Assembly (NCBI GenBank): GCA_025201345.1
Contig: JAIXMG010000038.1
Coordinates: forward strand, 62,001-126,000
Direction of reading: 5' to 3'
Length of the DNA: 64,000 bases
Origin: Thamnidium elegans
Taxonomy: Eukaryota; Mucoromycota; Mucoromycetes; Mucorales; Mucoraceae
The notes under the pieces were generated by a model. It was not told the DNA's origin. It did not search any database and saw only the letters and a program-made list of their open reading frames with translations. The position numbers were made by a program, and so were the translations under genes. Below, one piece after another: positions 58,963-64,000 of this stretch. Within the stretch, counting starts at the first letter, position 1, and the number at the start of each line of letters is the position of its first letter.

Positions 58963-59441
58963 TTATGGTTCTGTTTTAATCTTTTTAGGTGATGATGATG
59001 AGGATGAATTATCATTGTAATCACTAGCAGAAATTGACTGATGCATTGACCTTTTTCTAAAAGTACTAAGAAAATAATTAATATACGACTTGTATAAAAG
59101 AAAATGTCTGTGTGTGTGTGTACTTACTTGGTTTCACTTGTTCTAATCCCGCTTTCCCTGAATGGCGATGTCGGTATCATAAAGAGATTGGCTGAGTTGG
59201 GGCCATTGGAATGGATCGGGCTCATCATAAAATTTGGTTGATAAAACTCGGGATAAAATGTAGATGGTGAAGGTAAATTTTGTACATATTGTGACGGTAA
59301 AGCAGACGGTGGAGGTAGACTAGAATAAGAATACTAGTAATAAAAATAAATGTTAACAATAATAAATAATTAAATAAGATAAAAAAGAAACCTACATTGT
59401 TCATGTTGGGTGTATCTTGTTTTTCAATTGATGTTGGGTTT

Positions 59442-59474
<33 letters not shown>

Positions 59475-60282
59475 ATATTAGGTATAGTCACTCTTAATTT
59501 CGGTCTTTTATCGGGTGTTCCAGGCTCTGACCTAGGAGATTGTTCTGGTGAGATTTCATTTTGAACAGTAAGGGGAGAAGTATTTGGAGAATGATATAAA
59601 GCAGGTGTTTGCTGATACTGTTGCTGGTGATGCTGTTGTTGTTGTTGTTGTTGTTGCTGCTGTATGCTTTGTTCTCGCATCATAATATTATTTGTATACT
59701 GTCTATACTGCTGTTGTTGTTGCATCATATACATTTGTTGATTATGTTGATAGACATCATATGATGATGGTTGTCCACTGACATTTTGCATCAGTTGCTG
59801 TGGTTGATTTACTGTGTAACCGTTAGGTGTATAAGAAAATGACATGCCTGTTTGTGTTGGTACCATTTGAGTATTGTTATTATTTGATTGAACGATCATA
59901 TCGTTTTGTGGTTGTATTATTTTCTTTTCTTCTATATCTGATTCATGATCATTTTCTCCAGTTTCAATAAAATCTTGATTCGTTTTTATTTCTCTTGGCA
60001 GGTCATTCTATATTAGGTTTATTAAATGATTAATAATTATTTTATTTTATTGATTGTATGTGTGTGTACCTCTTTAAATTTTGTTAGTAAAGTGTTGATA
60101 TCAGAACTTGAGTATTGAATTAATTTATTATTGGATGGTATAATAACAAGGGCAACTTCACAATTACATAATACACTGAGTTCGTAAGCCTTCTTCATTA
60201 ACCCATGCTTTCTTTTTAAAAATGTTACTTGTCTATTACGATCATCTTTAATATGTTGTATTTGAATCTTTTTACGACCCAT
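58963..60282 (-). CDS. MEF2-type MADS-box transcription factor (Rlm1/Smp1-like)
   Basis: DNA-binding regulator of the SRF/MEF2 superfamily. Four exons (60282-60070, 60007-59396, 59333-59128, 59056-58963) give 374 aa. The MADS box is the extreme N-terminus: [49 protein letters not shown]. The MGRKKIQI start marks the MEF2 rather than the SRF type. In yeasts the closest relatives are Rlm1 (cell-wall integrity, a MAP-kinase target) and Smp1. The rest is low complexity: a glutamine run (about 10 Q at 59635-59664), a threonine run (about 12 T at 59441-59475), and S-P/T-P sites ([19 protein letters not shown]) that could be MAP-kinase targets. The last exon is basic/serine-rich, ending PKKIKTEP. 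Confidence 0.9.
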
Positions 60283-60710
60283 TTTAGACTATTTAAAAAA
60301 GAAGAAAAAAAAAATGTTGTCAATAATTATTATTACTAGTAAAATGTTGGCGTATAATGTTACCCTTTTATAAAATGAAAAATAAAATAAGAAAGAAGAA
60401 AAGTAATACTTTTTAGTAATTTCCCTTTATAAAGGATAAGAGAAAAAAAAAAAGAAAAAAAGAAAAAACTATTTTTAGATTCTTTTTTTTAATGGACGCC
60501 CAGACTTGTCTTTTTTTATTTTACACGCGCTTTATTCTTGTAAGACATAAACATACTAAAACTGTCAAAATATACTCCTTTATACTTTTCTTTAATTACT
60601 TGGTCATACCCATGCCACCTTTAAACAACAACAACAACAGCAACAACAACAATAAAAAAAAGAAAAAAGAAAAGGGTTTCAAAGCCACAGTTAGTTACCC
60701 TTTTCAGTTA

Positions 60711-60746
<36 letters not shown>

Positions 60747-60806
60747 AGTTACTTGAAACATAACCATTGAAATTTTTTATTATTCAAAAACCTCATTAAG
60801 AGGGAG
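60283..60806. other. Intergenic: MADS gene promoter and DXO 3' flank
   Basis: 524 bp with a CAA repeat (about 60625-60650) and a poly-A run of about 31 bp at 60713-60743. An ORF at 60492-60770 (plus) is mostly these simple repeats and is not called. Confidence 0.5.
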
Positions 60807-62337
60807 TTAAAGAGTTGCTCGTGGACCTCCAATTTCATGCTGTGTTTGTCCTTCCAAGTAGCGTTGTGTTAAAAATACATTAGAATGGCCTGTGCACTCT
60901 ATTGTTATTTCTTGAAATGGATATTTAAATTGTATTGAGTAAGTAATTGTAGCATCATCAATTACTATTTCTTTTTTTAACCAATCCAAAAATTCATTTG
61001 CAAAGTTTAAGCAAACTGAAGGATTCTGTTTAAAGTATGAGTTAGTTAATAGTACAAATAAATAACAATTACGTGTTTTACCCAGGTGTTTGGTTTATCA
61101 CGGACTTGGCGTGGTATTTCTAATGTTTTATATTGCACTACATTTACTATTTGTCCATCATCATCTCTAAACCCGCACATCACTCTTGGTACGCCGACTA
61201 GAAATGATTGAGCCCAAAATTTCAATAATTTATATCTAATCATAAATAATATTCATTTAAGATGATTAATTATCATGATTATATATATTATACCTTTCAA
61301 ATGAATACTGGTTCCTATCAGATTCTATTACTCTAGAAGTTTTTAATTCAATATAATTACTTGGTTGAATTAATGGGTCATTAGGTTTAACATCTCTACA
61401 ACAATCTACTTCGGCTCCCATTAAAATTGAATTGTTGCCAAGCTTAGTCTTGACTACAATACAATATTGAATATTCGTATTGGCACTCTCTGTTAATCTT
61501 TGTTTTAATTCCGTATCTGATTTTTCAACTTCTCTTGGTGCTTTCGTTAATGTACTAAGCGTTTCAAATCGATAACCCCAATAACTCATTAACTTTTGTT
61601 TATCAGATGCTTGATTCTCTTGATTTTTTTTTTGTTCTGTTACTTGTTCTTCTAGGTAGATTGATCCCTGTTTATTTTATATATTAAATATGAGTTTTAA
61701 TCACTCCCCTTATTAACTCCTTTAAAAAAAAAAAAAAAAAAAAAAAAACTTTACATCGTATCGGGTCGCTCGAAATTCCCAACCTTCTTTCCTAGAATAA
61801 GGTGTACATAGAATTTTAGTCATAATACCTCGCCAAGTAACCTAATAATAATCATCTGCTTAGTCGAATATGATATCACCGTTTATGTATGTGCGTTAAA
61901 CTTACAAAGTCAGCTGTTATTTCATTATCCGGCGTTTTTGACCGTATATGACTTAGAGCGTCTAACAACGTGTCCAAGTGTTCGGCAATAGAGTCATCTC
62001 TTTGCACCAAGTTCTTATACCCATAGTTTAAATCTTTACCTGTAGGTGGATAATAATATTTCTACGCAATAAAAAATAAATAAAAAAGGTCCTTCTTTTT
62101 TTTAGTAGTAAAAAGTACTACAATAAAAAAGAGGGAATCATTTACCATCTCTCTATTATCAAACCAAACATGTCGTTGATGATCAATACTATACGAAGTC
62201 ACTTCTTGCGGCTGCTTATAAGCAGGAAAACCCCCTTCGTAATCTTGCGTTCTTTTTAATCTAAAACTTTGTACATGCGTCTTTTGTATCTTGACATCTT
62301 GTCTTTGGTATTCTGCTTCAAAATTTCGTTTGGACAT
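60807..62337 (-). CDS. RAI1: DXO/Rai1 family decapping and 5'-end quality-control nuclease
   Basis: Removes incomplete or non-canonical (for example NAD) caps from RNA; in yeast Rai1 partners the exonuclease Rat1. Six exons (62337-62146, 62061-61906, 61841-61755, 61667-61294, 61235-61082, 61025-60807) give 393 aa. Active-site motifs are all present: SYWGYRFE (G-Y-R-F-E), GAEVDCC (E-V-D) and YIELKTSR (E-L-K), followed by LLKFWAQSFLVGVPRVMCGF. Exon 3 encodes TWRGIMTKILCTPYSRKEGW, another family block. The C-terminus (QRYLEGQTQHEIGGPRATL) is short. The start chosen is MSKRNFEAEYQ; an upstream in-frame ATG adds only an aromatic leader. Confidence 0.94.
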
Positions 62338-63286
62338 GGTTGATTTAAAAAAGTAGTAATATCTGGGTCTCAAGTATTAATCTACCCAGTCCCAGTTTTT
62401 TATTTATTTTTTTGTGCGCGTTTTTTATTTTTTTTATGCGTATATTTACTTTTTTTTTTTTTTTCTTTTCTTTTCTTCGTGTTCTCGGCTTTGTAAAACA
62501 TACACGTGTTAACGCCCAATGGTATGGTTCCGGGTAACGGATGCGGGGAAGCTGGAGGGGGCGGGTTCCTTGTCCATCCGATAAAACGGGTGTAACAGCT
62601 TTTTTTTTAATGAAAAAAATATCTTGAAAAGAAACAAGGTTAAAGATACCTATATTCCTTAATAATAGAGGGAGAGAGAGAGAGGGAGAGAGAGAGAGAT
62701 AAATTAAATAAAAAGCATGCACACACACACACAAAATAAACAATTCTAGTTAAACTCTGATATAAAAGAGAACCCCAGTTCTTTCATCATTATTTTAACA
62801 CGGGGCTTCAGGAGAAACAGATTCAAACTATAAAACTGATGCTGTACAGTGCGTGTGGTCTCAAATGGCGGATCACAAAATATTAATTAACATACTCACA
62901 AAAAAAATTGTATGACGAAAAGCAATTGAGGGGTCTCAATGAAGAAGCCCGTAGCTCGAAATGATACACCACGAATCAACATTACATATGAATGGGATTT
63001 GACTACACGAAATTACATTTTCATTGAAGAATATGCGTTTACCAGAATCTAGCCTCATACTATTTTAGGGACAATTTTTAGCAGTAGGAGTTGTCAACGT
63101 AGATATTAAGGGTCTGTTCAAACGAGTATGTATGTAGAAAAAGAACAAATGCCTTTTAAAAAGCCGCCATTTGAGACAGTAAAAGCACTGTTCTAAAAAT
63201 AAATAGTAACATTTTTCATGCTGTACAATCGTATTTTATGACCCCATTTTTTTTTTGCATCTAACTAAAAACAAAATTTTATTATT
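62338..63286. other. Intergenic: DXO promoter and INTS4-like 3' flank
   Basis: 950 bp. Contains a GC-rich patch (about 62535-62575, GGAGGGGGCGGG), a (GA)n microsatellite at about 62668-62699 and the candidate element at 62847-63190. No gene is seen. Confidence 0.5.
62847..63190. repeat. Candidate MITE-like element with imperfect terminal inverted repeats
   Basis: Left end CAGTGC then (5 bp) GTCTCAAATGGCGG; right end is the inverse, CCGCCATTTGAGAC then (7 bp) GCACTG. The element would be 344 bp, non-coding. The left flank is TA; the right flank is TT, so no clean TA duplication. Different from MITE family A apart from the CAGT start. Confidence 0.4.
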
Positions 63287-64000
63287 TCAGGCTGTGGTAG
63301 GGCTAAGACGATACTTTAAATGTTCACTAATAACCGAAGAAGAAATAGGCATCCTGGTACCAGAATTCAATGAATTCGATAGCGAGGAAAAATTAGGGTA
63401 TTTCATAATATACTCATCTAATCCAGGTAAGTCCGGTTCAAATGATTGAACAACCCGAATGACAACAACACCAGGTTCTACAAAAAAAAAAAAGGTATAC
63501 ATTTAAAAAAAAAAATGATTGTAAAATATGCTCAAAAAACTAACCTGTCCAAGGTGATAAAGCAAGTTCAATATCAGTTGATAATTTAAAGCAGTAAGGT
63601 GTAGTTTGTTTAAAACTATTAGGTGCAGGCCAGAAGATAGATGAAGACTGATCTGGTAAAATAAACTAAAAAGGCCAATTAGAAAAAAACTTTTTTTTTT
63701 AAAAAAAAAAAAACTTACTTCAATGGCTAGTGTATTGGTGTCACTCGAGTTGAAAATATCCGCTTCAATATGAATCTTTACAGGAAATTGAAAAGTAAAT
63801 TTATATGGTTTATCTGGGTTTGGTAGTGGCTGAGTGATTTCAGCTGTAGTACGTTTGACAGGATTAATCAAATAAATATCCAGTGGCAAAAAAGTCTATA
63901 TATGTATATAAAAAATAAAAAAAAAGGATTTAACATATATATATAAATATAGGTTAGATTAACTTACTGTAATGAATGAATGAAGGAGTGATATCTTACT
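63287..64000 (-). CDS. Integrator complex subunit 4-like protein, C-terminal part
   Basis: 5' end outside the window. Visible exons: before 63968, 63895-63719, 63665-63545 and 63477-63287, all in phase. The protein ends with a beta-rich domain: DIYLINPVKRTTAEITQPLP, FTFQFPVKIHIEADIFNSSD, F-I-L-P-D-Q-S-S, FKQTTPYCFKLSTDIELALS, WTGEPG-like turn, VIRVVQSFEPDLPGL. This fits the C-terminal Ig-like region of INTS4, with the usual pattern P-K-x-N-P-P-x2-F-x-F-P, F-P-D-Q-S and PW-T. INTS4 is the CPSF-like scaffold of the Integrator cleavage module. Evidence is pattern recall rather than a search, and upstream helical repeats are not in view. Confidence 0.5.

Noticed and set aside
63255..63449. Plus-strand ORF over the INTS4-like 3' end
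   Set aside because: Antisense of an exon whose splice sites and phases fit the minus strand.
1..64000. CRISPR arrays, bacterial operons, prophage
   Set aside because: No spaced direct repeats of that type; spliced eukaryotic genes throughout.

Overview
This 64 kb window is nuclear DNA of a filamentous fungus, most likely an early-diverging one of the Mucoromycota (Mucorales-like). The base composition is strongly AT-rich. Genes are split by many short introns (about 50-90 bp), often with poly-A/poly-T tracts. The gene set mixes generic fungal housekeeping genes with genes usually missing from Dikarya: an Integrator subunit 4-like protein, a TTC14-like TPR protein, a solo WWE protein and a gene with a minor-spliceosome intron. 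Genus and species cannot be fixed from sequence alone.

Layout. 0-6.8 kb (all minus): DNA topoisomerase II (C-terminus outside the window), eIF2B beta, and an F-box/WD40/UIM protein. 6.8-14.3 kb: gene-poor accessory DNA with a MITE, a truncated SURF4/ERV29 gene and an orphan gene whose promoter and first exon recur inverted about 1.9 kb away. 14.3-18.5 kb: TANGO6/Rtp1-like RNA polymerase II assembly factor and a tiny CxxC protein. 18.5-24.9 kb: gene-poor, holding only a solo WWE protein and a broken TAF10 copy. 24.9-36.1 kb: a dense block of beclin-1/Atg6, a TTC14-like TPR/RD-rich protein, a secreted Kre9-like protein, a TBC1D13-type Rab-GAP, Svp26/TEX261 and CCT theta. 36.1-45.6 kb: accessory DNA (two further MITE copies, a decayed coiled-coil gene, two LINE fragments) interleaved with a wax-synthase-like gene and a ZCCHC10-like gene. 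45.6-64 kb: cofilin, an Sds3-like protein, an acyl-CoA ligase, a DHA2-type MFS exporter, RRP1, mitoribosomal mL60, IMPACT/Yih1, a MEF2-type MADS factor, DXO/Rai1 and an INTS4-like C-terminus (5' end outside).

There is no operon-like logic, but several pairs are tightly packed: RRP1/mL60 share a 263-bp divergent promoter, mL60/IMPACT and TTC14-like/Kre9-like are convergent, and beclin/TTC14-like are head-to-tail. Exon models below were built by hand from splice sites and reading phase. Where a total length is given, the exon sum is a multiple of three.

The most notable finding is a probable U12-type AT-AC intron in the Sds3-like gene. Next come a 160-177 bp TA-flanked MITE family in three copies, the inverted partial duplication of the orphan gene, several gene relics, and two RFX X-box-like palindromes.
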